The notes under the pieces are model-generated. The model ran no database searches. It saw only the letters and a program-made list of their open reading frames with translations, and was not told where the DNA came from. A program made the position numbers and the translations under genes. From positions 1-23,203 of the IMG/VR virus record IMGVR_UViG_3300049157_000050: 23,203 nucleotides of DNA; one strand, 5' to 3'. This document shows, piece by piece, positions 5,412 through 10,639 of the stretch (positions are counted from its first letter, which is position 1; the number at the start of each line of letters is the position of its first letter). The DNA comes from a virus.

Positions 5412-5672
5412 CTAGCCTTTTTTTAATGCAGTAAGAATTGCATCAATCACGAATTTTGTTCTTGGAGCTCTGTAAGCCCCGTCTTCTTCTTTTACCGCCT
5501 CACGGGCGCAGATAGTCTTCTGCCGCTTTGTACGAAAAAGCTTATTATTAACCAACGAGACAGTTTTTCTCGTTTCTTCTATACCCCTCGGATCGAAGGA
5601 TGGTGTCAACTCATGGTATTTGTTCCGGCCATCTCGGCGAAGCAAGTTCGCTTGTATTCCAATCTTGGCCAT
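5412..5672 (-). CDS. Small basic hypothetical protein (86 aa)
   Basis: The start MAKIGIQANLLRRDGRNKYH is at ATG 5672, seven bases after AGGGAG; an in-frame GTG two codons earlier overlaps that site and is less likely. The protein is strongly basic (RRDGRNK, RTKRQKT, RAPRTK) with a C-terminal helix (FVIDAILTALKKG), which would suit nucleic-acid binding, though no known fold is evident. It shares the GGAGAGTGAAAATG start context with 5688-5960, suggesting a common origin of the translation signals. Confidence 0.65.
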   Translation of the reverse strand: MAKIGIQANLLRRDGRNKYHELTPSFDPRGIEETRKTVSLVNNKLFRTKRQKTICAREAVKEEDGAYRAPRTKFVIDAILTALKKG

Positions 5673-5687
5673 TTTCACTCTCCCTTG

Positions 5688-5960
5688 TTAACCCTTAAAC
5701 TCTGGACAAACCTCCATGATGTCTTCCACTTTACATAGGAAGAGGTATTTCATCCTCCCATCCGGCTCGATGAATCTCTGAAATTCATTCTCTGAGTAAC
5801 AGATACCCGCTGCTGTGAATGCACCATTATCTACGAGACACACCGGGAAGGTCTTGGCAAAATCTGCTTGTTCCAATACATTATCTATAAACATCTGCGT
5901 ACCATTCTCACGCAGCCATGCTTCTTTACTCATCTTTTTCGGGTTTATATAGTATCCCAT
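5688..5960 (-). CDS. Conserved phage protein MGYYINP type (90 aa)
   Basis: The MGYYINPKKMSKEAWLRENG start, the middle FPVCLVDNGAFTAAGICYSENE and the end PDGRMKYLF match a protein type I recall from many phages and prophages (PVC.VDNG.FTAAGI.Y followed by RPDGR.K). Its role is unknown. Two in-frame starts both have excellent ribosome sites: ATG 5960 after GGAG, which matches the usual family start, and ATG 6005 after GAGGAGG, which would add MPSSIDKFNEGRRVK. I prefer 5960. The added residues are partly the translated ribosome site of the inner start. Confidence 0.78.
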   Translation of the reverse strand: MGYYINPKKMSKEAWLRENGTQMFIDNVLEQADFAKTFPVCLVDNGAFTAAGICYSENEFQRFIEPDGRMKYLFLCKVEDIMEVCPEFKG

Positions 5961-6035
5961 TTTCACTCTCCTTCCTTCGTTGAACTTATCAATAGAAGAG
6001 GGCATTTACACACCCTCCTCAGTCGATAAGTCGTG

Positions 6036-6212
6036 TTAGGTGACAAGGGCGGCGTTCTGATAATCCTCCGCCTTATTAAGACACAGTTCGATCATCTTCT
6101 CACTCTTCCCGCCTTTCTCCATTTCAACAGCCCTGTTAAGCCACTTATCCATGGCTGCTGTGTTCTCTTCCTTTGAAGGAAGCGGTGCGAAATCCTTGCT
6201 CTTGTATCCCAT
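6036..6212 (-). CDS. Small helical hypothetical protein (58 aa)
   Basis: The frame starts MGYKSKDFAPLPSKEENTAA at ATG 6212, only one base after the stop of 6214-6483, with AAGGAGAG upstream. The rest is helical and polar (MDKWLNRAVEMEKGGKSEKMIELCLNKAEDY), similar to a small helical-hairpin repeat. No motif is recognised. Confidence 0.68.
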   Translation of the reverse strand: MGYKSKDFAPLPSKEENTAAMDKWLNRAVEMEKGGKSEKMIELCLNKAEDYQNAALVT

Positions 6213-6213
6213 C

Positions 6214-6483
6214 TCAACTCTCCTTCTCCTTAACTGGAACTCTTTTCACACCTGTCCTTATTGACACATTTGCAACTAACTCCCCCTCATGTTCTTCTGC
6301 ACATATTGAACACATAAGGTTATCCATTATAACCTTTGCATTTTCAATGGCGTCTTGCCAATCATCACATGAAGTTTCCTGGAAAAACCCAGAATGATTT
6401 GACCTTCCAGTTATTACAAACTGTACTCCTTCTTCAAATCGAATCTTTGGTTCTTTAAAGAACTTATTGCCCTTTCTTATCAT
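6214..6483 (-). CDS. Hypothetical early protein (89 aa)
   Basis: I place the start at ATG 6483 (MIRKGNKFFKEPKIRFEEGV), which overlaps the preceding TGA as ATGA and follows GGGAGGG at six bases; the longer frame to 6522 is inside the neighbour. A C-x2-C pair (MCSICAEEHEG) lies near residue 60 with a CDDW upstream, and the C-terminus is Lys/Glu rich. Possibly a small metal-binding protein; not recognised. Confidence 0.65.
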   Translation of the reverse strand: MIRKGNKFFKEPKIRFEEGVQFVITGRSNHSGFFQETSCDDWQDAIENAKVIMDNLMCSICAEEHEGELVANVSIRTGVKRVPVKEKES

Positions 6484-6743
6484 AGCATGCCCTCCCACAC
6501 ATTGACAAAGCGAAAGAGCCAATCTTTCTGCTCTTCACTCACCCCATCTTCAAACATCAACTCATCTGCTGACATGAAAACAAGGTTCTCCCTCTCACAG
6601 AAATTTTCAAGAACTCTGGACAGTAAACCAACATGTTTCATTGGAAAAACTTTCGATTGTGAAATGCAGATCCTCTGCACATCATTACACACATTAACAT
6701 ACCAAAAACAAGTTGTAAACATATTATTCACGTCTTCATGCAC
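6480..6743 (-). CDS. Hypothetical early protein, start uncertain (up to 87 aa)
   Basis: This frame runs to a TGA coupled with the next ATG. The longest version starts at GTG 6743; ATG 6722 (MFTTCFWYVNVC) is an alternative, and neither has a convincing ribosome site. The N-terminal third is rich in aromatic residues and Cys, and the C-terminal half is helical and acidic (VLENFCERENLVFMSADELMFEDGVSEEQKDWLFRF). If the 48-codon frame at 6736-6882 is real, translation could be coupled from it, because its stop overlaps the GTG region. Confidence 0.55.
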   Translation of the reverse strand: MHEDVNNMFTTCFWYVNVCNDVQRICISQSKVFPMKHVGLLSRVLENFCERENLVFMSADELMFEDGVSEEQKDWLFRFVNVWEGML

Positions 6744-6882
6744 AACACAAAGAACTGTGCATACACACGTATCTTACAAAAACACAAGACATTAATAAGT
6801 AAGTTAATAAGTAAATAATTTTCCGCCCCCATGGATAAATGTTATGCAATGTTGTGCAGCTCTTCTTGCTATGTGCCTTCAC
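6736..6882 (-). CDS. Possible 48-codon membrane peptide gene at the head of the leftward operon
   Basis: A GTG at 6882 follows a very strong ribosome site (GGGAGGGG, seven bases upstream) and encodes MKAHSKKSCTTLHNIYPWGR, then a hydrophobic stretch (KIIYLLTYLLMSCVFVRYV) and a Cys-rich end. The stop overlaps the start region of 6480-6743. Against it: the hydrophobic part is encoded by the AATAAGT repeats and may be incidental. Confidence 0.33.
   Translation of the reverse strand: MKAHSKKSCTTLHNIYPWGRKIIYLLTYLLMSCVFVRYVCMHSSLCCA
6794..6812 (+). repeat. Left arm of 19-bp inverted repeat (paired AATAAGT units)
   Basis: AATAAGTAAGTTAATAAGT contains two AATAAGT units 12 bases apart. It pairs with the reverse complement of 7051-7069 with one mismatch in 19. 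The AT-rich DNA between the arms has no convincing gene. Confidence 0.6.
6838..6857. repeat. Tandem 10-mers AATGTTATGC AATGTTGTGC
   Basis: Two adjacent 10-base units differ at one position and lie between the 19-bp repeat arm at 6794-6812 and the ribosome site near 6890. They are iteron-like, but only two copies are present. Confidence 0.4.
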
Positions 6883-7109
6883 CTTAGCCCCTCCCTGTAG
6901 TGTTTAAAAAAAAAATTTTAGGAATATATACATATATACACACTCTGAGAATATACGAAAAAGATACTTTTCATCCAAACTTGCTTAGAAAACATCTTTT
7001 CACGTACACAATATTACATATCATTTATTCACGCACCCGAATTTTGACTCACTTATTTACTTACTTATTCACGTCTTCGCCGTTTCAGATATAGTTATTT
7101 GTTGTGAAC
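6883..7109. other. AT-rich region without convincing gene; candidate origin or early control region
   Basis: This stretch holds a run of ten A followed by TTTT (6906-6919), alternating AT/TATA sequence (about 6922-6944), three TTATTCACG-type motifs (7025-7033, 7065-7073, and 6724-6732 just outside) and the right arm of the inverted repeat. No frame has a ribosome site and sensible length. The composition and paired repeats suit DNA unwinding and protein binding, as at an origin or a divergent control region. No consensus promoter was found for the leftward operon. Confidence 0.4.
7051..7069 (-). repeat. Right arm of 19-bp inverted repeat (paired AATAAGT units)
   Basis: Read on the minus strand this is AATAAGTAAGTAAATAAGT, again two AATAAGT units 12 bases apart. 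It overlaps the 14-mer TTATTCACGTCTTC (7065-7078), which is repeated exactly at 6724-6737. Confidence 0.6.
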
Positions 7110-7142
7110 AAAAAAGGAGGGCCATCCCGAAGAACGGCCCTC
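7110..7142 (-). terminator. Strong intrinsic terminator after 7150-7536
   Basis: The stem GAGGGCC/GGCCCTC (7136-7142 with 7117-7123) extends by four weaker pairs to a TTCG tetraloop. On the minus strand it is followed by CC and six T (7110-7115). It begins 8 bases past the stop codon at 7150, and isolates this gene from the leftward operon. Confidence 0.85.
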
Positions 7143-7149
7143 TGTAATT

Positions 7150-7536
7150 TCACTTTGTGTGCTTGGACAAAAGTTCCTCGATCTGCTCTTGTGTGAGCTT
7201 GTCCAAAAGTTTGTTCGCCCTTTCCATGGGGCTGGAAACCCTACGTGTTTCGGTTATTTCCTCCGCCACGTCGAAAACCACATTGTCCCATTTCTCCTCA
7301 TTGTCACGATCGTCCGACTTACGCCATTCGGCTTGCTTACGGATTCTAACCGCACGTTCAGCCAGCTCCAGAATTTGAGCTTGTGAACAATTGGAGAAAT
7401 CAAACTTCCAGGTCAATTCGGTTCTCACGTCCGTTTCACGGTTTTCCTTTACCGTATGCGTGACCGTGACCAAACTTTTCTCCGCATCCACGTGATGCGA
7501 CATGTTCGCGTTTTCGCCGCGTGCAATTGTACGCAT
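7150..7536 (-). CDS. Hypothetical early protein, divergent paralogue of 724-1059 (128 aa)
   Basis: The protein starts MRTIARGENANMSHHVDAEK at ATG 7536, seven bases after GGAG. An N-terminal strand region (KSLVTVTHTV, ELTWKFDFSN) is followed by a helix (QILELAERAVRIRKQAEWRKSDD), WDNVVFDVAEEI and a C-terminal helix LLDKLTQEQIEELLSKHTK. The order and the ending (LT.EQ..ELL.K) parallel the protein at 724-1059, and both genes have an ATGTTGACA element at the promoter. It is the first leftward gene at the divergent control region, probably monocistronic and strongly expressed early. Base composition is higher in GC than the DNA on either side. Function unknown; a nucleic-acid-binding role is only a guess. 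Confidence 0.75.
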   Translation of the reverse strand: MRTIARGENANMSHHVDAEKSLVTVTHTVKENRETDVRTELTWKFDFSNCSQAQILELAERAVRIRKQAEWRKSDDRDNEEKWDNVVFDVAEEITETRRVSSPMERANKLLDKLTQEQIEELLSKHTK

Positions 7537-7571
7537 TTCTCAACTCCGTATTTGAATGTCAAAGAACCTGA

Positions 7572-7669
7572 TGACAACATCACGCGCTGCCAACATCATC
7601 ATTGAACCATAAAAACGTGCTGGTGTCAACATGTTTTTTGCCCCCAACGTTGTGCACCTCATGTTGAGA
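7572..7669. promoter_or_regulatory. Cluster of TGNCAACAT sites (operator candidate)
   Basis: TGACAACAT (7572-7580), TGCCAACAT (7588-7596) and TGTCAACAT (7624-7632) are direct copies; ATGTTGAGA (7661-7669) is inverted with one change. The third covers the -35 of the leftward promoter and the second covers its expected start point, the layout of a repressor operator. One exact copy (ATGTTGACA) lies at 1118-1126 over the promoter of 724-1059. Confidence 0.45.
7601..7629 (-). promoter_or_regulatory. Sigma70-like promoter for 7150-7536
   Basis: On the minus strand, TTGACA (7629-7624) and TTCAAT (7606-7601, 4 of 6) are 17 bases apart, giving a leader of about 58 bases before ATG 7536. Confidence 0.5.
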
Positions 7670-7708
7670 ATGATTATCACCTTCACTCCCTCCCGTTAGT
7701 AGGAATGA

Positions 7709-7735
7709 CCCCCTAGCACCCCCCCTTTCGGCCCC
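7709..7735 (-). other. G-quadruplex-capable tract
   Basis: The minus strand reads G4-CCGAAA-G7-TGCTA-G5. Splitting the G7 run gives four tracts of at least three G with loops of 1-6 bases, which meets the usual G-quadruplex pattern. It lies in the leader/promoter gap between the divergent transcripts, with no gene of its own. A 10-codon frame with a good ribosome site (MRRRGRKGGC) crosses it but is too short to call. Confidence 0.45.
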
Positions 7736-7803
7736 TGCGCCGCATTTTGATCTCCTTTTCCCATACACAAAAATTTGAAACGAACATCTTCTAAATACAT
7801 CAA

Positions 7804-7823
7804 AGTTGTACGCAAAAATTACG
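7804..7823. repeat. 20-bp intergenic element, copy 2 (AGTTGTACGCAAAAATTACG)
   Basis: This matches 4971-4990 at 19 of 20 positions. It lies just upstream of the plus-strand promoter at 7830-7857 and about 250 bases upstream of the leftward gene at 7150-7536. It could be a phage-specific promoter or an activator/repressor site. Confidence 0.6.
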
Positions 7824-7829
7824 TGGAAG

Positions 7830-7857
7830 TTATCAGGTGAAAATCGGAAGATATAAT
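7830..7857 (+). promoter_or_regulatory. Sigma70-like promoter for the rightward late operon
   Basis: TTATCA (4 of 6) and a perfect TATAAT (7852-7857) are 16 bases apart. The predicted start point falls at the hairpin 7859-7880. Confidence 0.55.
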
Positions 7858-7858
7858 G

Positions 7859-7880
7859 CTCCCGCTTGCGCGGGCGGGAG
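7859..7880. repeat. GC-rich hairpin at the late promoter
   Basis: CTCCCGC (7859-7865) pairs with GCGGGAG (7874-7880); an alternative fold pairs CCCGC with GCGGG across TTGC (7861-7874). No T-run follows on either strand, so it is not a standard terminator. It would sit at the very 5' end of a transcript from the 7830-7857 promoter, where it could stabilise the message. Confidence 0.5.
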
Positions 7881-7898
7881 AAGGTGGGTGGAAAACAA

Positions 7899-7928
7899 TT
7901 GACATTTTCATGCCGCCCGTGTAATGAT
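7899..7928 (+). promoter_or_regulatory. Second plus-strand promoter directly before 7936
   Basis: A perfect TTGACA (7899-7904) is followed after 18 bases by AATGAT (7923-7928, 4 of 6). The start point would be at about 7935, so a transcript would be leaderless or nearly so for the gene at 7936. Confidence 0.45.
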
Positions 7929-7935
7929 AGTGACC

Positions 7936-8079
7936 ATGGAACAAGTTAGTTTGAAGGATCTTTGGGCTTTTAATCTTCGTCAGGATGTAGATAGGAAATT
8001 CAAATCCATGGCGGCGGAGATTGAAGACGTGCGTGTGAAAAACGGAGAGAAGAAAGAAGAGAAAAAAGATGGCACGTAG
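7936..8079 (+). CDS. Small charged protein, first gene of the rightward operon (47 aa)
   Basis: The frame MEQVSLKDLWAFNLRQDVDR runs through a helical, charged sequence to a Lys/Glu-rich end (NGEKKEEKKDGT). No ribosome site precedes ATG 7936 (or the in-frame ATG 7924), which fits leaderless translation from the promoter at 7899-7928. It overlaps the start of the small-terminase candidate by 11 bases. Function unknown. Confidence 0.55.
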   Translation: MEQVSLKDLWAFNLRQDVDRKFKSMAAEIEDVRVKNGEKKEEKKDGT

Positions 8080-8686
8080 AATGGGAACACTCCCTGTTGA
8101 GTACGACAGAGAAGTGTATACTGTAGAAAAACTCATGGGTGTCAGGACGAAGACCGGAATGATGCCGGTGAAGAGACTCACAGCCCGTCACCGTCAGATT
8201 ATCTCTCTGCATCTTCAAGGATACAGTAATAATACCATTGCATCTTTGCTTGATCTCAGCGCAGTGAATGTATGCCATATACTTCAAGATCCAAAAGTAA
8301 AAGACATCTTGGAACAATTTCATCAGTCTTGGATGCAGGAACTTGAAAGTCTGGGCGGCCTGGCTGTTGACGCCGTCCGAGGTGCCCTGCTCAGCGAGGA
8401 TCATAATATCTCACTTAAAGCGGCTGATAAGTATTTTAGAACTCAAAAGATGTATACTAATGAACAAGAAGCCACAAAGGAAACTGCTGAGGATGTTATC
8501 TCCCGTGCGCTTGAAGTTATGGGGACTCAAGCAGACACGATTCGGGAGGTCGCTAGAAGCAGCCGTGCTAATAGAATCATAGATACCACATCAAGGGATA
8601 TAACTAATGGTAGCGATATCACCGGTGTTAGCAAAGATAGCCCACGGAACAATGAAAGTGACATGGGCAAATGTGACGGAGAATGA
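8069..8686 (+). CDS. Putative terminase small subunit (HTH DNA-binding protein, 205 aa)
   Basis: Small terminases recognise phage DNA and load the large subunit for packaging. Residues 38-78 form a helix-turn-helix (LTARHRQIISLHLQGYSNNTIASLLDLSAVNVCHILQD), and the following helices (VKDILEQFHQSWMQELESLGGLAVDAVRGALL, HNISLKAADKYFRTQKMY) have the long helical layout typical of an oligomerisation region. The C-terminal 60 residues are polar and probably disordered. Its place at the head of the late operon, upstream of the large terminase, supports the call, although here six-to-eight other genes lie between them, which is unusual. A phage transcription activator is the main alternative. The ribosome site is weak (GAAGAG). 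Confidence 0.7.
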   Translation: MARRMGTLPVEYDREVYTVEKLMGVRTKTGMMPVKRLTARHRQIISLHLQGYSNNTIASLLDLSAVNVCHILQDPKVKDILEQFHQSWMQELESLGGLAVDAVRGALLSEDHNISLKAADKYFRTQKMYTNEQEATKETAEDVISRALEVMGTQADTIREVARSSRANRIIDTTSRDITNGSDITGVSKDSPRNNESDMGKCDGE

Positions 8687-8972
8687 CACCTTCGTTGCAT
8701 GGACAAAGGATGGTGGCTGTGCGTCTCTTACAGACAAAAGTATACAGTTTGCAGGTACCTTCGGTGGTGCCACTCTAACTGTTGAAGGCAGCAATGATGA
8801 AACTAATTTCGTAGGTCTGAATGATCCACAAGGTTCAGCGATCAGCGCGACCTCGGCTGCCATTGAACAGATTCTGGAAAACACTGCTGTGATCCGTCCA
8901 TCTATCTCCGGCGGATCTAGTTCAAGTGTCACCGTGACAATCGTCGCTCGCGGCGTTATTCAAAAGAACTGA
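8607..8972 (+). CDS. Putative virion protein, beta-rich (121 aa)
   Basis: The middle of the protein (IQFAGTFGGATLTVEGSNDETNFVGLNDPQGSAISATSAAIEQILE) matches a phage structural type I recall, with V.GTFGG.T...GSNDG..(F/W)..L.DPQGN followed by a helix and IRP...GG. The fold is probably a small beta-sandwich on the virion, possibly decoration or fibre-like. The start at ATG 8607 follows AAGGG and overlaps the small-terminase gene by 80 bases; ATG 8652 would cut the HGTMKVTWANV segment that belongs to the family. Confidence 0.72.
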   Translation: MVAISPVLAKIAHGTMKVTWANVTENDTFVAWTKDGGCASLTDKSIQFAGTFGGATLTVEGSNDETNFVGLNDPQGSAISATSAAIEQILENTAVIRPSISGGSSSSVTVTIVARGVIQKN

Positions 8973-8974
8973 TC

Positions 8975-9445
8975 ATGCCAGATCTTAACACATCAGAAGC
9001 ACTTAAGCACGCGAAGCGTGTCAAGGGTACTTTTGAAGTCCTGAGCCATGCAGTTGAAATCTTGGAAGCTGTACGTGCAGCAGAACAAGCTTTACCAAGG
9101 TTACACTCAGATATTGAGAGGCTTGAGAACAAGAAGCGCGCTGAACAAGATGATATTCAACATGCTAGGAAGCAGTACCAAGCTGAGGCTGATCAACACA
9201 GTGCTGCTATGCAGAAATCTCGAGATGAGCTTGAAGAGATGAGGCGTACACAGACTTCAATCATCCTTCAGGAAAAAGATAAAGCTCATCAAGATCGTGC
9301 AGCGGCTGTGAATGCCAGAGATCAGGCAGAACTTAATCTTAAGAAAACCCTGGCTGAGTTTGAAGAAAGAACCAGCGCTGCTCAAACTAAACTGGATCAA
9401 GTCACACAGGCTCTTGAAAAACTCCAGAAGCAATTGGAGATCTGA
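8975..9445 (+). CDS. Coiled-coil protein (156 aa)
   Basis: Residues 40-155 are nearly continuous heptad-type helix (ALPRLHSDIERLENKKRAEQ, RDELEEMRRTQTSIILQEKD, FEERTSAAQTKLDQVTQALEKLQKQ), with a short N-terminal helical segment. There is no signal peptide or membrane segment. It starts two bases after the previous stop. Coiled-coil proteins in this kind of position are often minor structural or assembly proteins, but I cannot assign one. Confidence 0.68.
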   Translation: MPDLNTSEALKHAKRVKGTFEVLSHAVEILEAVRAAEQALPRLHSDIERLENKKRAEQDDIQHARKQYQAEADQHSAAMQKSRDELEEMRRTQTSIILQEKDKAHQDRAAAVNARDQAELNLKKTLAEFEERTSAAQTKLDQVTQALEKLQKQLEI

Positions 9446-9447
9446 TC

Positions 9448-9870
9448 ATGGTTGCTTATAACAAATTTGAAGACTTTGCATTGCGGCTTGGAACAGGCGT
9501 TCATCAACTTCAGGCCGCTGGGCATCAGTTAGACGTATACCTCAGCAACGCCACGCCGTCCGCATCTGCAGATACTGTCAAAGCAGATCTTGCTGAGATA
9601 ACAAATGAGAATGGATATACTGCACCTGAAGATATCCAGAATGACTATACGGAAGCTACTGGAACCGGGACACTTACAGCAGTGGATGTAACAATCACTG
9701 CTAGCGGTGGAACCATCGGTCCATTCCGATATGTAGTCATGGACAATGACACACCTACAAGTCCAGCAGATCCCTTAATTGCATGGTGGGATTATGGCTC
9801 TGCCTTAACTCTGCAAGATGGTGAATCTTTCACTGTGGATTTTGGCGCCAGCGTCTTAACCATCGCATAG
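9448..9870 (+). CDS. Conserved virion-associated protein (140 aa)
   Basis: The N-terminus (MVAYNKFEDFALRLGTGVHQL, then LDVYLSNATPSASADTVKADLAEI) and the C-terminal half (DVTITASGGTIGPFRYVVM, PLIAWWDYGSALTLQDGESFTVDFGASVLTIA) match a common tailed-phage protein: F...LA.GVH.L....L.V.L.N, then SGG.IGPFRYVV and G.W.DYG....L..GESFTVDF. It is probably a beta-sandwich structural component; the exact position in the particle is not known to me. ATG 9448 follows GGAG at 8 bases. Confidence 0.78.
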   Translation: MVAYNKFEDFALRLGTGVHQLQAAGHQLDVYLSNATPSASADTVKADLAEITNENGYTAPEDIQNDYTEATGTGTLTAVDVTITASGGTIGPFRYVVMDNDTPTSPADPLIAWWDYGSALTLQDGESFTVDFGASVLTIA

Positions 9871-9879
9871 GAGCTGGAT

Positions 9880-10056
9880 ATGAAAGTCAGGTTTTTTAAA
9901 ACCGGAGACAGACAAGCCTCTGTGATTCTATGGATAGGACAGGACGAAGAATCAAGACCGGCTACTATCCAAGATACTGAAAGATTCAGTAAAGAATGGG
10001 AAAAGTTTACGGAAAGGAATGGAGATGGATTCGATTTCACGTCCGCCACTTCCTGA
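9880..10056 (+). CDS. Small hypothetical protein (58 aa)
   Basis: A frame starting MKVRFFKTGDRQASVILWIG follows GGAG at six bases and ends in a TGA overlapping the next gene. It looks like an N-terminal hairpin (VRFFKTGDRQASVILWIGQ) followed by PATIQDTERFSKEWEKFTER, a pattern seen in small phage proteins between terminase subunits (REWA/KEWE helix after PAT..D). Its role is unknown. The reading frame is short but well supported by signals and spacing. Confidence 0.7.
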   Translation: MKVRFFKTGDRQASVILWIGQDEESRPATIQDTERFSKEWEKFTERNGDGFDFTSATS

Positions 10057-10327
10057 AGTTCAGCCTATATATCACAGTGGCCCATTTGGCATGGAGATGC
10101 TTCCGGCCAAATATACACATACTCTTGAGAGAAATCAGAAACTGAAGATATGCTGTCGGCACACTGAAAATATGAGAGCAACCTTTTACTGCTCTCCGAC
10201 AGCTAGTAAAAATCAGAAAGGAGAAGACTTACCAGATATCATGATTGCCGTTTGTGTTGAGTGTAGCTGCCGACACATTCGGATGCAAGTGGGAGGAGGG
10301 AATATCAATGGGAAGGACATTGAATGA
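10025..10327 (+). CDS. Hypothetical Cys-containing protein (100 aa)
   Basis: I use ATG 10025 (MDSISRPPLPEVQPIYHSGP) because AAGGA lies six bases upstream; the ATG at 10019 abuts that site. The sequence has CCRHTE near residue 40, a YCS at about 55 and VCVECSCRH near residue 83, giving enough Cys/His for one zinc site, perhaps a small binding domain. It overlaps both neighbours, by 32 bases upstream and 20 downstream. Not recognised. Confidence 0.6.
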   Translation: MDSISRPPLPEVQPIYHSGPFGMEMLPAKYTHTLERNQKLKICCRHTENMRATFYCSPTASKNQKGEDLPDIMIAVCVECSCRHIRMQVGGGNINGKDIE

Positions 10328-10637
10328 ATTGGCTTTAGAAACGGTGCAAGACATCAGAACACAAATAGCCCCAGGTGCATCAGGCTGGACAAAACACAGC
10401 GAAGAAATGGGCCTGGAAAATCTAATACAAAACTCCATGGTTAATGTGACAGTTCCTGAGGATTCTCAACTGATTGTCAGGAATGATATCTTTACACGTC
10501 TACGTGCTGAGGTAAATCCTACTCCAGAAAGTGATTGGAGCCTTGAAGACGGGATGAATCCTGGGCAGCTGAATTCAAATCTGATAACTGTAGAGGCAGA
10601 TTTACAAGCTCAGGTAGACGCAGATCAGGATACATAG
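10308..10637 (+). CDS. Hypothetical protein (109 aa)
   Basis: The start ATG 10308 (MGRTLNELALETVQDIRTQI) is set by GGAGGAGGG at seven bases; the longer frame from 10245 reads through the neighbour. The sequence is acidic with alternating helix and strand (LENLIQNSMVNVTVPEDSQLIVRNDIFTRLRAEV) and a Gln/Asp-rich end. It lies just upstream of the large beta-rich proteins, so a minor virion role is possible. Not recognised. Confidence 0.6.
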   Translation: MGRTLNELALETVQDIRTQIAPGASGWTKHSEEMGLENLIQNSMVNVTVPEDSQLIVRNDIFTRLRAEVNPTPESDWSLEDGMNPGQLNSNLITVEADLQAQVDADQDT

Positions 10638-10639
10638 AA

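Noticed and set aside
7580-7768. 62-codon minus-strand frame in the control region
   Set aside because: It starts with GTG without a ribosome site, crosses the promoter, site cluster and G-tract, and its sequence is low complexity.
7859-7880. Terminator at the late promoter hairpin
   Set aside because: No T-run follows on either strand, and it overlaps the expected start of transcription.
8000-8404. 134-codon minus-strand frame across the late-operon start
   Set aside because: It runs opposite the small-terminase candidate and has no start signal or recognisable product.
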